Shown: positions 1 through 9,447, counted from the first letter of the stretch. The stretch is 56,562 nt of DNA from an uncultured bacterium (GCA_900661335.1 CAACVY010000007.1:1-56562), one strand, 5' to 3'. The notes: generated by a model from the sequence alone, not told the origin. Program-made: numbers and translations.

Positions 1-510
1 TCATACACAACTTGCGACATTTCACGCCCGAAAAACGCGATTTTATTGGCTTTTGTGAAAAACACCCGGAAGTCCAGGTAGCGCCCAGCCAGCTGGAAGC
101 GGTCGCATCCGCCGCGAAGAGTTTTGCGCTCGAAGGGCCCGTCCCTGTTTCCACAGCGCGATGCTTCGCATTCCGTAGCGGCGGCCCTGCCCACTGGAGG
201 TACGCCATTGGACTTTTTCAGGATGGCTCTCCGATCGTTTCGACGGTCCAGCGCACTGCGCGATGAGGCTCAATTGGATCGAGCGAGGGCAGGTTCTGTG
301 GCCGTTGGATTGGACTGGGCAGCGGCGAGAAAAATCCCATCAAGTCCGGGCGAGAGCGGCGCGGCGAGCGAGAGCGCCGGTCTCGGAGCCGGGAGCAGAA
401 ACTCGGTTCGGACGTCCCAAGAACGTCGAACCAGAAACGCGGCGGGTGGCTCAACGGGTTGACTAATTTAGGAGGGCTAAGGAAAATTAGCGGGGAAGGG
501 GTGTCGAGTC
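1..510. other. Gene-poor upstream stretch
   Basis: I see no convincing gene here. The open frames on both strands are short, mutually overlapping, and lack a ribosome site or recognisable motif. The first 60 bases are more AT-rich than the rest and may be the tail of an upstream intergenic region. The last 50 bases carry the promoter and operator-like repeat listed separately. Confidence 0.5.
459..490 (+). promoter_or_regulatory. Promoter with overlapping inverted repeat before the GH51 gene
   Basis: A -35-like TTGACT (459-464) is followed after 18 nt by an AT-rich AAAATT (483-488). Both lie within or against a perfect inverted repeat, CTAATTT (463-469) and AAATTAG (484-490), separated by 14 nt. 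An inverted repeat covering the promoter core is the layout expected for a repressor site. A purine-rich GGGGAAGGGG ribosome site follows, then ATG at 511. The regulator is unknown. Confidence 0.45.
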
Positions 511-2904
511 ATGAAGTGTTGTCGAGCGTTGGGTTGGATTGGTGCATGGCTTGGGTGCGCCGCGATGGCGGCGTGCGGCGGGGAGTTTCGTTACATGGTC
601 CATCCAGACCAAGTAGTCCACCGCATCGAAGAGGGTATCTATGGCCATTTCCTCGAGCACATCTACCATTCGTGCCATGGAGGGCTTTGGGGAGACGTGG
701 TTTGGAACCGGAGCTTCGAGGACGGGCCAGCGGACGCATGGTGGAAGCAAGGCGAGACGATCGTGCAATCGTCGCTGGAGCCGGACCGTCGGCTTACCTT
801 CGGCGACCGAGCTTGGACGGATTATGTGTTCGAATTAGAGGCCAGGAAACTCGATGGCGAGGAAGGATTCCTGGTGCTGGTTCGCGTGCGAGGCCCGAAG
901 GAGTTCTACTGGGCCAACCTCGGCGGGTGGGGCAACCGGTACCACCAGTTCGAAAAATGCACTCCTTTGCGTCGTCGACAGGGCCCCGTGGGGCCGCGGC
1001 GCGATGTCGCCATCGAGACGGGCCGGTGGTACCGAATTCGCGTCACGTGTGTTGGCACTCGGATCCGCGCGGACCTCGATGGACAGCCGTGGTTGGACTA
1101 CGAGGACACCGAGCCGGATGCGATCCGTTCCGGCCAGGTCGGGATCGGAACGTGGGAAACCGCGGCGGAGTTTCGCAACATTCAGGTGCGGGACCTTGCG
1201 GGAAACATCCTGTGGTCGGGCTGCCCTGAAGTGCCGGAGACTCCCATGGTGGCGCGGCATTGGCACTCTTTGGGCCCCGCCGATGGCGTCCAGCGAACGG
1301 AGGGGGACGCGCGCAACGGGCGGTACTTTGTGAGCTTCGTACGCAACGGAGCGGAATGCGGCGTGGCGCAAGCGAACCTTGCAGTGTGCGCGCATGACGT
1401 ACTGCGCGGCAGCGTGTGGCTCCGAGGGCAGGCGCCGGCCGGCGTGTGCGTTCGCATCGTGGATTCTAACCGAACGATCCTAGCCAGCTGGACAAGCGCG
1501 CCCGTTGCCCACGCACAGTGGACGGAGTTTGATGTGACGCTCGCCCCCGAGCGTACGGCTCAGTCGGCTACGCTTGAACTTACGCTGGCGGGGGATGGAC
1601 AGGTGCACGTGGACCAGATCAGCCTGATGCCAGACTCGGCCAAGGCGACGGGTGGGTTCCGTCGTGATCTTCTCGACGCAGTGCGCGCGTTGCGGCCACC
1701 GTTCATTCGCTGGCCCGGCGGCGCGTACGCCGAACGGTATCGCTGGAAAGATGGAATCGGGCCCCAAGTGGATCGCCGCCCAATCCCCCACCGAATGTGG
1801 GACGACTTGGATGTGAATTCGCTGGGGACCGACGAGTTCATCGCCTTGTGCCGCGCCGTGGGGGCCGAACCATTGTTGGTGATCAACACCGGCCGGCACG
1901 ACCGCCAACGGCCGCGGGCTGACTACCTGCAGGACGCGTTGGATTGGGTCGAATACTGCAACGGGCCTGCAACGTCAAGGTGGGGCTCAGTTCGAGCTCG
2001 ACATGGACATCCTGAACCCTATGGCGTGCGGCTCTGGGAGCTCGACAATGAGGCGTGGATCATTAACGACGTCGAGCTCTACCTGGATATTGTGCGCGAG
2101 TTCGCGCCCGCGTTGCGACGCGTGGACTCTAACCTGGTGATCATTGCGTGCGGTGGGGCGGGATACAACTTGCAGAGTTTTCGCGCATGGGATCCCAAAC
2201 TCGTGGCCAGCGTGGCCGAGTTATTCGACGTGCTTAGCATCCACCATTACGAGAACCCGGACCGGTTTGCGGCCGGATTCCGGCGGGCGGACCGCGCCTT
2301 CGCCGAGTATCGGGATCTGTTTCGCGGTTCTCGAAACCCACGGTTGCGCTTGTTCGTATCCGAGTGGAATGCTCAGTCGACCGACTGGCGCACGGGCTTG
2401 TACGCTGGCGGGCTGTTGAACGCCATGGAGCGGCATGGCGACGTGGTGACCATGGCGTCTCCAGCTCTGTTTTTGCGGCACGTCTCGGCCCAGGCGTGGG
2501 ACAACGCGTTGATCAATTTCGATGCGGGCGGTTGGTTCCCCGCGCCCAACTATGTGGTTATGAAACTGTGGCGCGAGCATTACGCGCCGGAAGCCGTTGC
2601 ATTGGAAGGGCCCGGCGAACCACTGTCCGTGATGGCCACACGAAGTTCGAATGGCGACGTGATTCTGAAACTCGTCAACCCCGAGCCGGAAGCACATCGC
2701 GCGGTGTTCGAACTGCGTGGGCCGCCCATTCGCTCCGCTCGGGGATGGCGGGTGGCCCCAGGCGCTTTGCGCGAGCGGAACACGCTGGCGGAACCCGACC
2801 GTGTGCGCGCCGAAGAGGTACCAGTGGCGGCGAGCGCGTCGAATGTCCAACTCGAGATGCCGGCATACTCCGTGATGGTAGTTCGGTTGGTCCGGCAGAT
2901 GTAA
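511..2904 (+). CDS. Secreted GH51 alpha-L-arabinofuranosidase (lipoprotein)
   Basis: The 797-residue product should remove terminal arabinofuranosyl residues from arabinan or arabinoxylan outside the cytoplasm. The N-terminus is a signal peptide ending in MAAC/G near residue 22, so probably a lipoprotein. Residues about 25-75 carry the GH51 start (GIYGHFLEHIYH). Residues about 105-240 look like an inserted concanavalin/LamG-type sandwich, which single-domain GH51 enzymes lack. The TIM barrel resumes at about residue 390 with RWPGGAYAERYRWKDGIGP. The acid/base Glu is expected at E514 (LDNEAW) and the nucleophile at E618 (FVSEWNA). A beta-sandwich closes the C-terminus. The ATG has a purine-rich ribosome site (GGGGAAGGGG). 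The gene stands alone, with its own promoter and inverted repeat just upstream. Family assignment is firm; substrate is inferred. Confidence 0.9.
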   Translation: MKCCRALGWIGAWLGCAAMAACGGEFRYMVHPDQVVHRIEEGIYGHFLEHIYHSCHGGLWGDVVWNRSFEDGPADAWWKQGETIVQSSLEPDRRLTFGDRAWTDYVFELEARKLDGEEGFLVLVRVRGPKEFYWANLGGWGNRYHQFEKCTPLRRRQGPVGPRRDVAIETGRWYRIRVTCVGTRIRADLDGQPWLDYEDTEPDAIRSGQVGIGTWETAAEFRNIQVRDLAGNILWSGCPEVPETPMVARHWHSLGPADGVQRTEGDARNGRYFVSFVRNGAECGVAQANLAVCAHDVLRGSVWLRGQAPAGVCVRIVDSNRTILASWTSAPVAHAQWTEFDVTLAPERTAQSATLELTLAGDGQVHVDQISLMPDSAKATGGFRRDLLDAVRALRPPFIRWPGGAYAERYRWKDGIGPQVDRRPIPHRMWDDLDVNSLGTDEFIALCRAVGAEPLLVINTGRHDRQRPRADYLQDALDWVEYCNGPATSRWGSVRARHGHPEPYGVRLWELDNEAWIINDVELYLDIVREFAPALRRVDSNLVIIACGGAGYNLQSFRAWDPKLVASVAELFDVLSIHHYENPDRFAAGFRRADRAFAEYRDLFRGSRNPRLRLFVSEWNAQSTDWRTGLYAGGLLNAMERHGDVVTMASPALFLRHVSAQAWDNALINFDAGGWFPAPNYVVMKLWREHYAPEAVALEGPGEPLSVMATRSSNGDVILKLVNPEPEAHRAVFELRGPPIRSARGWRVAPGALRERNTLAEPDRVRAEEVPVAASASNVQLEMPAYSVMVVRLVRQM

Positions 2905-3014
2905 AGGTTTTGCGATTCCAGCGCGAGTGGCAGAGTGCTGGGCTCTCCAGGGGTTCGGGAGCTGAACGCCGCTCGGATCCGGCACGCTGGGTGCGAGACC
3001 AACGGCCGGCAAAT

Positions 3015-3044
3015 TTGCGGCCGTCGCGGACGGTTGCCTATACT
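3015..3044 (+). promoter_or_regulatory. pyrC promoter, likely leaderless
   Basis: TTGCGG (3015-3020) and TATACT (3039-3044) are separated by 18 nt. The ATG at 3055 begins only 10 nt after the -10 box, leaving no room for a ribosome site, so the mRNA probably begins at or within a few bases of the start codon. Confidence 0.6.
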
Positions 3045-3054
3045 GCGTGTACGC

Positions 3055-4335
3055 ATGATCGTTCGATTGATTCACGCGCGTTTGCTGGATCCCACGGAGA
3101 CTGAAGAGCGGATCGGTTCGCTCGGGATCGTGGACGGCCGCATTGAGGCAGCGGAACACCCTGCCCTACGCAAGGCGCCGACATGGGACTTGGAAGGACG
3201 CTATGTGGCGCCGGCTTTCATCGACCTCCACGTACATTTCCGCGAGCCGGGGATGGAAGCGGCCGAAACGATCGCCACGGGCGTAGCGGCCGCTGCGGCC
3301 GGCGGATTTCAGGCGGTCGTAACGATGCCCAACACCGTACCTGCGCTGGATCGGCCGGAGTTGATCACGGCGCAGTGCCGTCGGGCCCGGGAGACAGGTC
3401 GAGTTCAGGTCTGGCCGTGCGGATGTTTGACGGTCGGGCGCATGGGCAACGAACTGGCTCCGTACGAGGAACTCATTCGTGCCGGCGCGGTGGCGTTTTC
3501 GGACGACGGCCGAACGGTGGCAGATCCTCGAGTGATGGAAGCCGCCATGCGGAAATTAGCGGAACTGGATCGCCCGGTTTTGGATCACGCGCAGGACCCG
3601 GCGGCGGAACAGCGCGGCGTGTTGCACGATGGTGCCGTGGCGCGCCGGCTAGGATTGCCGGGAATTCCCGCGGAAGCCGAACTTCGGGTGGTGGAGCGCG
3701 ACATTGCGATGGTGCAGCGGACCGGCTGTCGCCTGCACATCCAACACCTTTCCGTCGGAGCTTCAGTGGAACGCGTCCGTGAGGCGCGACGCCGTGGGCT
3801 ACCCGTGACGGCAGAGGCCACCCCTCACCATCTGGCGTTGTGCGAAGACGATCTTCCCGGTGCGGACCCCAACTACAAAATGAATCCGCCGTTGCGGACT
3901 CGCGCCGACCGCGACGCACTCATCGCCGGCGTGGTGGATGGGACGATCTCCTGCTTGGCGACGGACCACGCGCCACATACGGCGGAATCGAAAGCCAAGG
4001 GCTTTATGGCGGCGCCATTCGGCGTGGTTGGCCTAGAGACTGCGATCGCCGTGACCTGGGAGGTGTTGGTGGCGAGTGGCCGGATGTCCCCTCTCGAATG
4101 GGTGCGGCGTTGGACGATTGGGCCTGCGGCAGTACTGGGACGACCGGCTCCTTCGCTGCGCCCGGGATCGCCGGCTCACATCGTGGTCGTGGATCCTAAT
4201 GCACAGTGGACGGTAGATCCGGAAGAATTTCGGTCGCGCAGTCGAAACACTCCGTTTGCTGGGCGGAGGTTCCAAGCGTGGCCCGTTGCAGTGTGCCTGG
4301 ACGGTGTGTGGGTGAAAGGAGGAGGTCCTTCATGA
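3055..4335 (+). CDS. pyrC: Dihydroorotase
   Basis: This 426-residue cytoplasmic enzyme cyclises N-carbamoyl-L-aspartate to dihydroorotate in pyrimidine synthesis. Length fits class I bacterial dihydroorotases. The metal-binding HVHFREPG motif holds H59 and H61. The catalytic Asp lies in ATDHAPH (D304), and TMPNTVPALD binds substrate. The frame is open 40 codons further upstream, but those residues are not family-like. The ATG at 3055 sits just behind a clear promoter, so I chose it. The stop overlaps the next start as ATGA (4332-4335), coupling it to a secreted beta-helix protein, an odd partner for a pyrimidine enzyme. No pyrB is adjacent. Confidence 0.93.
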   Translation: MIVRLIHARLLDPTETEERIGSLGIVDGRIEAAEHPALRKAPTWDLEGRYVAPAFIDLHVHFREPGMEAAETIATGVAAAAAGGFQAVVTMPNTVPALDRPELITAQCRRARETGRVQVWPCGCLTVGRMGNELAPYEELIRAGAVAFSDDGRTVADPRVMEAAMRKLAELDRPVLDHAQDPAAEQRGVLHDGAVARRLGLPGIPAEAELRVVERDIAMVQRTGCRLHIQHLSVGASVERVREARRRGLPVTAEATPHHLALCEDDLPGADPNYKMNPPLRTRADRDALIAGVVDGTISCLATDHAPHTAESKAKGFMAAPFGVVGLETAIAVTWEVLVASGRMSPLEWVRRWTIGPAAVLGRPAPSLRPGSPAHIVVVDPNAQWTVDPEEFRSRSRNTPFAGRRFQAWPVAVCLDGVWVKGGGPS

Positions 4336-6467
4336 AACGATCCGCAGCTGGGGTGGTAGCGCTCGCAGTGGTCGCCGCGAGCAGCATGGTGGGTTGCCGC
4401 AGCGCACATCCGGGCGTGGCGGGCGACGTCGTGGTCGCGGTGGACGGCGACGATCGCAACCCGGGAACGGTGGACCGGCCGGTGCGGACTTGGACGCGCG
4501 CCCAGGAGTTGGTCCGGCAGATTTGGTCCACGTCGCAGGTCCGCCGCTCCGAGGTCCTCGTGCGCTTTCGAGGCGGCACGTGGCTGTTGGACGCACCGGT
4601 GGTCTTTACGCCCGTGGATTCTGCGCCGGGCACGGGGCGGACGGTGTTCGCGGCGTGGCCCGGCGAGCGGCCGGTGTTCTCGGGCGGCATACGTTTGCAA
4701 GGGTTTGAAGTAGGCGCCGACGGCGTTTGGCGCCTGCAACTTCCGGAACAGCACTGGACCGCGGAGCACTTGTTCGTCAACGGCCAACGTGCCGTGCGTG
4801 CGCGGCATCCGTCCACGGGTGCGTTCTTGCTGCGCGATGTGACGGAACACCCGCCTTCCACGAATCGGTCCCGACAAGGGTACACGGAGGTGCGGCTCAA
4901 GTTCGATCCGCAAGAACTCCAGCCGCTGATCCGGCTGTCGCTTCAAGAGCTCCAGCGCGTGGACGTGGTGGTACATCACAAGTGGGATCACACGCGCCGA
5001 AGGATTGTGGCCGTGGATGGGGTGTCGGGGATCGTGGTCGTGACGGGTCAAGCGATGAAGCCTTGGAACCCAATGAGCCGTGGGTGCTTGGCGTACTTCG
5101 AGAATGTTCCCACCGCGCTCGACGCGCCGGGGGAGTGGTCGGTGAGACCGGATGGGCGCCTCGAATATCGGCCGCGGCCTGGCGAACGGCCCGAGAGCTC
5201 CGAGGTGTGGTTAGCCGTAACTCCTCGGCTCTTGGTGTTTGAAGGGCAACCCACGGCCAAAGTGGCCCGGGTTCGGTTGGAAGGGTTGACGTTTCTGTAC
5301 GCCGACTATCGTACGCCTCCTGGTGGGTTCGAACCGCAGCAGGCGGCTGCGTTCATCGAAGCGGCCGTGATGGCCGACTGGATCGACCACGTGGAGTTGG
5401 TAAACCTGCAGCTGGCCCATACCGGCGCCCACGGGATCTGGTTCCGACGAGGGTGCACTCATAGCCGCATCGAGCATTGCCATCTCTACGACCTGGGCGG
5501 AGGGGCCGTGAAGATCGGGGATACCGCGCCGCCGCGCTCCGATGCAGAGCTCACCCACTCCATTGTGGTGGACAACAACATTGTGCATCATGGGGGCCGT
5601 CATTTCCCCTGCGCGTGTGGGGTGTGGATTGGTCATTCCGCGTCCAATCGCGTGAGCCATAACGACATTGGAGACTTCTACTACACCGGCATTTCCGTCG
5701 GCTGGGTGTGGGGGTATGGACGCAGTGTGGCGAAAGCCAACGAGATCGCGTTCAACCACGTGCACCACCTCGGCATGGGCTGGCTCAGCGATATGGGGGG
5801 CATCTACACCTTGGGCCGGTCCGAAGGCACGCGGGTGACTGGGAACTGGTTTCACCATATCTGGGCTCATACCTACGGCGGTTGGGGCTTGTACACTGAC
5901 GAGGGCAGCACGGGAATCGTGTTGGAGAACAACTTGGTCCACGACACGAAAGACGGATCGTTCCATCAGCACTACGGGCGTGGAAACATCGTTCGCAACA
6001 ATATCCTTGCGTTCAGCCGCGATGCTCAGATCCGCGTCAGTCGGTGGGATGACAGAAACCCTCCGCCGACCAATTCAGGTGTACCGGAAGTGCGCGTCGT
6101 GCTCGAGCGCAATATCGTGGTGTGGGACACCGGGGAGGTCTGGCGCGGTCCCTGGTCGAAGCTCGCGATCGAGGCGCGTAGCAACCTCTATTGGCAAGTG
6201 GGAGGCACGCCTACGAACTTCGCAGGACATCCACTGGCGGAGTGGCAGCGGCGTGGTCTGGAAGTTGGCTCGCGAATCGCCGACCCAAAATTCGCGGACT
6301 TGAAAAACCGGCGGTTCGAACTGGCACCTGATTCACCGGCATGGGAACTGGGGTTCCGACCATGGCCACTGGACCGAGCCGGCGTGTATGGAGATCCCGA
6401 CTGGATTCGCCGAGCCCGGGAGGCGCCCATGCCGGACTTTTCGAAGTTACCCGACTGGTCTAAGTAG
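4332..6467 (+). CDS. Right-handed beta-helix lipoprotein, putative glycosidase or lyase
   Basis: The 711-residue product begins with a lipoprotein signal (hydrophobic stretch, then MVGC near residue 22). It continues with DGDDRNPGTVDRP, typical of secreted parallel beta-helix proteins, and a long repeat region with N/D-ladder motifs (VVDNNIVHHGGRH, VLENNLVHD, NIVRNNI). The overall pattern resembles GH141-like or other beta-helix carbohydrate-active enzymes acting on plant or algal polysaccharide. I cannot name the catalytic residues or the exact family. The ATG has a strong AGGAGG site inside the end of pyrC and overlaps its stop (ATGA). The frame is open further upstream into pyrC, but the signal peptide fixes the start here. 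Confidence 0.85.
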   Translation: MKRSAAGVVALAVVAASSMVGCRSAHPGVAGDVVVAVDGDDRNPGTVDRPVRTWTRAQELVRQIWSTSQVRRSEVLVRFRGGTWLLDAPVVFTPVDSAPGTGRTVFAAWPGERPVFSGGIRLQGFEVGADGVWRLQLPEQHWTAEHLFVNGQRAVRARHPSTGAFLLRDVTEHPPSTNRSRQGYTEVRLKFDPQELQPLIRLSLQELQRVDVVVHHKWDHTRRRIVAVDGVSGIVVVTGQAMKPWNPMSRGCLAYFENVPTALDAPGEWSVRPDGRLEYRPRPGERPESSEVWLAVTPRLLVFEGQPTAKVARVRLEGLTFLYADYRTPPGGFEPQQAAAFIEAAVMADWIDHVELVNLQLAHTGAHGIWFRRGCTHSRIEHCHLYDLGGGAVKIGDTAPPRSDAELTHSIVVDNNIVHHGGRHFPCACGVWIGHSASNRVSHNDIGDFYYTGISVGWVWGYGRSVAKANEIAFNHVHHLGMGWLSDMGGIYTLGRSEGTRVTGNWFHHIWAHTYGGWGLYTDEGSTGIVLENNLVHDTKDGSFHQHYGRGNIVRNNILAFSRDAQIRVSRWDDRNPPPTNSGVPEVRVVLERNIVVWDTGEVWRGPWSKLAIEARSNLYWQVGGTPTNFAGHPLAEWQRRGLEVGSRIADPKFADLKNRRFELAPDSPAWELGFRPWPLDRAGVYGDPDWIRRAREAPMPDFSKLPDWSK

Positions 6468-6769
6468 TCGCTGCGTTTTGCGCGGCGGGGTGGGAACGGG
6501 CGCTGAAAAGATCACGCGAAACGGCTACGGCTAATTGAGCAGACGCGTCCCGAATCGACCGCTTCCAAAAAAGCGACGAGCGGGACGGAGGTTCCAGACA
6601 TGACCTACTGACCTACTGCCGTTCACCCCGCGCTAAGATGGTTCGGCTGCTTCGTCGCCACGACAAAGGTGTTCCGTCCTCAAATGTCCATTCGGGTGGC
6701 CGAGCCCCAAGGCAATCCGAGCCAACAGCGCGACCGCGGCCTGTGCAAGGTGGTTGGAGCGGGGGCCGT
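6468..6769. other. Intergenic stretch between convergent genes
   Basis: No gene is seen. It holds an 8-bp tandem direct repeat (GACCTACT at 6602-6609 and 6610-6617) and no clear T-tailed terminator hairpin. Confidence 0.5.
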
Positions 6770-7357
6770 TTATAGCCAAATCACTTGTTCGTTCAAAGGA
6801 CGACGGCGTTGGGATGGAGGAAGCGGAGTATGGCCGGTGGCTGGATAGCCGATGGTCAGGATGGCCACGGGTCGGACTCGATATGGCCAGCCGACCAACC
6901 GCCGGACCACGCGAGGCCGAATCCATCCGATCCAGCAGGTGCCCAGCCCAAGCTCGGTCGCGGCGAGTACGAAATGCTCACCCACAATGCCGACGTCTAC
7001 CCAAGGGTAATCCACCCCGGATATGCCGGCTCCGACCCGATGCGTAAGTAGGTCCCGCACCATGCCCAAGACGCAAAGGACGGGTGCCGATTCGGCCCAG
7101 GCGAGCCCCAACCCGGGCAAAAATCCTTCGTGGATCAAGCGGCGGCGGAGCTCCGGCTTGCGCACCACGGCCCACCGCCAGGGTTGGCGATTGCAGGCGG
7201 ACGGGGCCAGCCGGGCACATTCCAATGCATATCGGATGGCCTCGTCTGGAACCGGCCGATCGTCATATGCGCGGCAGCTCGTGCGCGCGTCAGCAAGCCG
7301 ATACACCCAGCCGTGAGCAAGCGCGGAGAACGACGCGTCCGAAGTCGGACCGGTCAT
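6770..7357 (-). CDS. Nitroreductase-family flavoprotein
   Basis: The 195-residue product matches FMN-dependent nitroreductases. It has the N-terminal RTSCRAYDDRPVPDEAI segment, SACNRQPWRWAVV (flavin-phosphate binding in this family), and the central VDVGIVGEHFVLAATELGLG plus CWIGW motif. It probably reduces a quinone, nitro compound or cofactor in the cytoplasm using NAD(P)H; the substrate is unknown. The frame is open further upstream, but that part lies inside the ThuA-like gene and is not family-like. The ATG at 7357 overlaps the ThuA stop as ATGA, so the two are translationally coupled. Confidence 0.85.
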   Translation of the reverse strand: MTGPTSDASFSALAHGWVYRLADARTSCRAYDDRPVPDEAIRYALECARLAPSACNRQPWRWAVVRKPELRRRLIHEGFLPGLGLAWAESAPVLCVLGMVRDLLTHRVGAGISGVDYPWVDVGIVGEHFVLAATELGLGTCWIGWIRPRVVRRLVGWPYRVRPVAILTIGYPATGHTPLPPSQRRRPLNEQVIWL

Positions 7358-8220
7358 CGCCTGCCCGGTTGAGGCTCCATGGGAGCCTTCAAGTCCCCGC
7401 ACGCAAACTGGATACCCGCCAGGTAGTGGCGAAGGATCGGTGCGGTCCAAAAGATCTCTCGGCGATGCCCGAGCGAGCAGTAAAACACCCGGCCCTGGCC
7501 ATATGGGCGAACCCAACTCACCGCGAAATCTCCGTCGGTTCGCTTGATCTTGTCCTTCTTCATGTTGGTGCGTGCGGTGTCGAGGCTCACCAGTACACGG
7601 AGGTTCGAGCGCGAGTACGGATCCTTGAATTGGTAAATTTCGTCGGCCACGGCGAGTTCGGGAAGTTCCTTGAGCATCACGACCAACGGATGCTCGGGCT
7701 CGTCAAGCTTGAGGTACACTTTTTCATTCCACGGGTGGCCATCGAAGTAACCGCCCATCAGCTCGCCAAACTCGGGCCACTTGTAGAAGCAGTCGGTGGC
7801 GGCGTGGATGCCGACGACGCCACGGCCGCCCCGAACGTACTTCAACAACGCCTCCTTGCGCTCCGGTTCGTCGAACAGAGTTCCTGTCGTGTTGTTGAAC
7901 ACGATCGCGTCGTAGTTCGCCAAGCGATCCGGCGCGAATACCGCAGGGTCGTCCGTGTCCTCGGCCGTGAACGCACCGGTCTTCTTCCCCAACTCCGTCA
8001 GGGTAAACGTGCACAGTTCGATAGAATCGTGGCGGAAGCCTTTCGTCAACGTGAAGATTAACACTTTGCGGGGCGCCGCCGGACGGACGATGGGGGAATC
8101 GGGTAATGCCGCACGCACCTTGGCCATTTCGTCTTCGGACGGCGGTTTGCCACGAACGCCCAGGGCTCCCACGATCAACGCGCAGAACGTCCACACAGCT
8201 TGGGTCCAACGAGTCGTCAT
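7354..8220 (-). CDS. ThuA-like domain protein, exported
   Basis: The 288-residue product has a signal peptide (residues about 1-24) followed by a ThuA-like, class I glutamine-amidotransferase-like fold. Visible hallmarks are KVLIFTLTKGFRHDSI, YDAIVFNNTTG, GRGVVGIHAATDC, GGYFDGHPWNEKVYL and the closing GQGRVFYCSLGHR. ThuA domains occur with sugar catabolism, but the reaction is not established, and this group lacks a classical Cys nucleophile. A strong GAGGAGG site precedes the ATG. It follows pdxB by 60 nt on the same strand and overlaps the nitroreductase start (ATGA). Confidence 0.88.
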   Translation of the reverse strand: MTTRWTQAVWTFCALIVGALGVRGKPPSEDEMAKVRAALPDSPIVRPAAPRKVLIFTLTKGFRHDSIELCTFTLTELGKKTGAFTAEDTDDPAVFAPDRLANYDAIVFNNTTGTLFDEPERKEALLKYVRGGRGVVGIHAATDCFYKWPEFGELMGGYFDGHPWNEKVYLKLDEPEHPLVVMLKELPELAVADEIYQFKDPYSRSNLRVLVSLDTARTNMKKDKIKRTDGDFAVSWVRPYGQGRVFYCSLGHRREIFWTAPILRHYLAGIQFACGDLKAPMEPQPGRR

Positions 8221-8280
8221 TGAAACCTCCTCTTCAGTCGTCGCCGGTTCCTTTCCACCTTGTCGGAATTCCGACCGAGG

Positions 8281-9438
8281 TCATTCGGTCAGCTCTACAC
8301 GGAAGGATAAACTTTCTAGCCGTTTCTTCAAGCTGGACGGGCCACCGTGCAGGGTCACGCGGGCCCACGCGAATTCGCGGCGGACCGGGTACTGTTTGCG
8401 CAAGCGTTCGAACCGTGCGGGCAACGGTTCCGTCGGCGGCGCCCCTTCGCCCCGCAAGGCACGGTCGTCGCGTTCGATGTCATACACCCCTCGCACGACT
8501 TCGTGGAGTAGGGATTCGTCGTCGCGATGGTCGGCGCACACGTGGATCTCGGGAGGTGGCGCGTCCGGTCGAACGGTGGTGGGATCCCAGGTAGGAGAGA
8601 TCTCCCAAAACCGGCACAAGGCGAGGTAGACCTGTACAGTCCCTGCCAGCTTGCCGTCCCACGAATAGCCGGCGATGTGCGGCGTGCCGAGCAATGCGCG
8701 CTCCAGCAGTGTTGGATCGATATCGGGCTCGTGGTCCCAGACATCCAGAATGGCGTCAGACACCTGGCCGGACTCCAGCGCCAGATGCAGCGCGGACTCG
8801 TCAACCACCTCTCCGCGCGACGCGTTGACGAACACCGCGCCGGGCTTCAGCAACGACAGGAACCGGTGATTGACCATTTGTCGCGTCGCGAACGGCCCCG
8901 TATCCGTCAATGGCACGTGCAGGGTGACGACATCGGCGTGAGGAAGGATTTCCTCCAAAGGTCGAAATATTGGATTCCCTTCTGCCAAGGCGCGCGGGGG
9001 GTCGTTTTGGAGTACTGACATGCCCAAGATTTCGGCGCGCTGCACCACGCGGCGCCCGACTTGTCCCACGCCCACCACCGCCAGCGTGCGGCCGTCCAGA
9101 GGCACTCCGCGCCGGCGAGACCAGACCAGCATGGCGGCCACGAACCATTCGGCCACGCTCGTCGCGTTGCACCCCGGAGCGGCGGTCCAGGCGACGTCCA
9201 ACGCCCGGCAGGCCTCGGCGTCGATATGGTCGAAGCCCGCTGTAGCCGTGCCGACAAATCGAACCGACGTACCTTCGAGCAACTCGCGGGTGACCCGGGT
9301 TTTCGATCGAATGATCAATGCATCCGCGTCCATCAGATGCTCACGGCAAATTTCTCGATCTGGTAGCACGACCACTTCGCCCAGGGTTGAAAACGCCTCA
9401 CGGGCGGCCAGGACACTGTGAGCACAAACGATTTTCAC
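8281..9438 (-). CDS. pdxB: Erythronate-4-phosphate dehydrogenase
   Basis: The 385-residue product oxidises 4-phosphoerythronate in the DXP-dependent route to pyridoxal phosphate. It shows the D-isomer 2-hydroxyacid dehydrogenase plan: an N-terminal catalytic part (TATAGFDHID), a Rossmann NAD site GVGQVGRRV, the catalytic Arg in NASRGEVVDE, and the PdxB-specific TPHIAGYSWDGKLAGT with its catalytic His. The C-terminal about 100 residues correspond to the PdxB dimerisation domain, and total length fits. I chose the GTG at 9438 because family similarity begins at its first residues (KIVCAHSVLAAREAF). An in-frame ATG 20 codons upstream adds unlike residues. A promoter-like pair lies just before the GTG. 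Confidence 0.88.
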   Translation of the reverse strand: MKIVCAHSVLAAREAFSTLGEVVVLPDREICREHLMDADALIIRSKTRVTRELLEGTSVRFVGTATAGFDHIDAEACRALDVAWTAAPGCNATSVAEWFVAAMLVWSRRRGVPLDGRTLAVVGVGQVGRRVVQRAEILGMSVLQNDPPRALAEGNPIFRPLEEILPHADVVTLHVPLTDTGPFATRQMVNHRFLSLLKPGAVFVNASRGEVVDESALHLALESGQVSDAILDVWDHEPDIDPTLLERALLGTPHIAGYSWDGKLAGTVQVYLALCRFWEISPTWDPTTVRPDAPPPEIHVCADHRDDESLLHEVVRGVYDIERDDRALRGEGAPPTEPLPARFERLRKQYPVRREFAWARVTLHGGPSSLKKRLESLSFRVELTE

Positions 9439-9447
9439 AACGGCGAG

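Noticed and set aside
124..462. 112-codon frame at the window start
   Set aside because: Arg/Ser/Ala-rich without motif or ribosome site; overlaps equally long frames on the other strand.
6602..6617. Tandem GACCTACT repeat
   Set aside because: Only two 8-bp copies, with no related copies nearby; most likely a chance slippage product.
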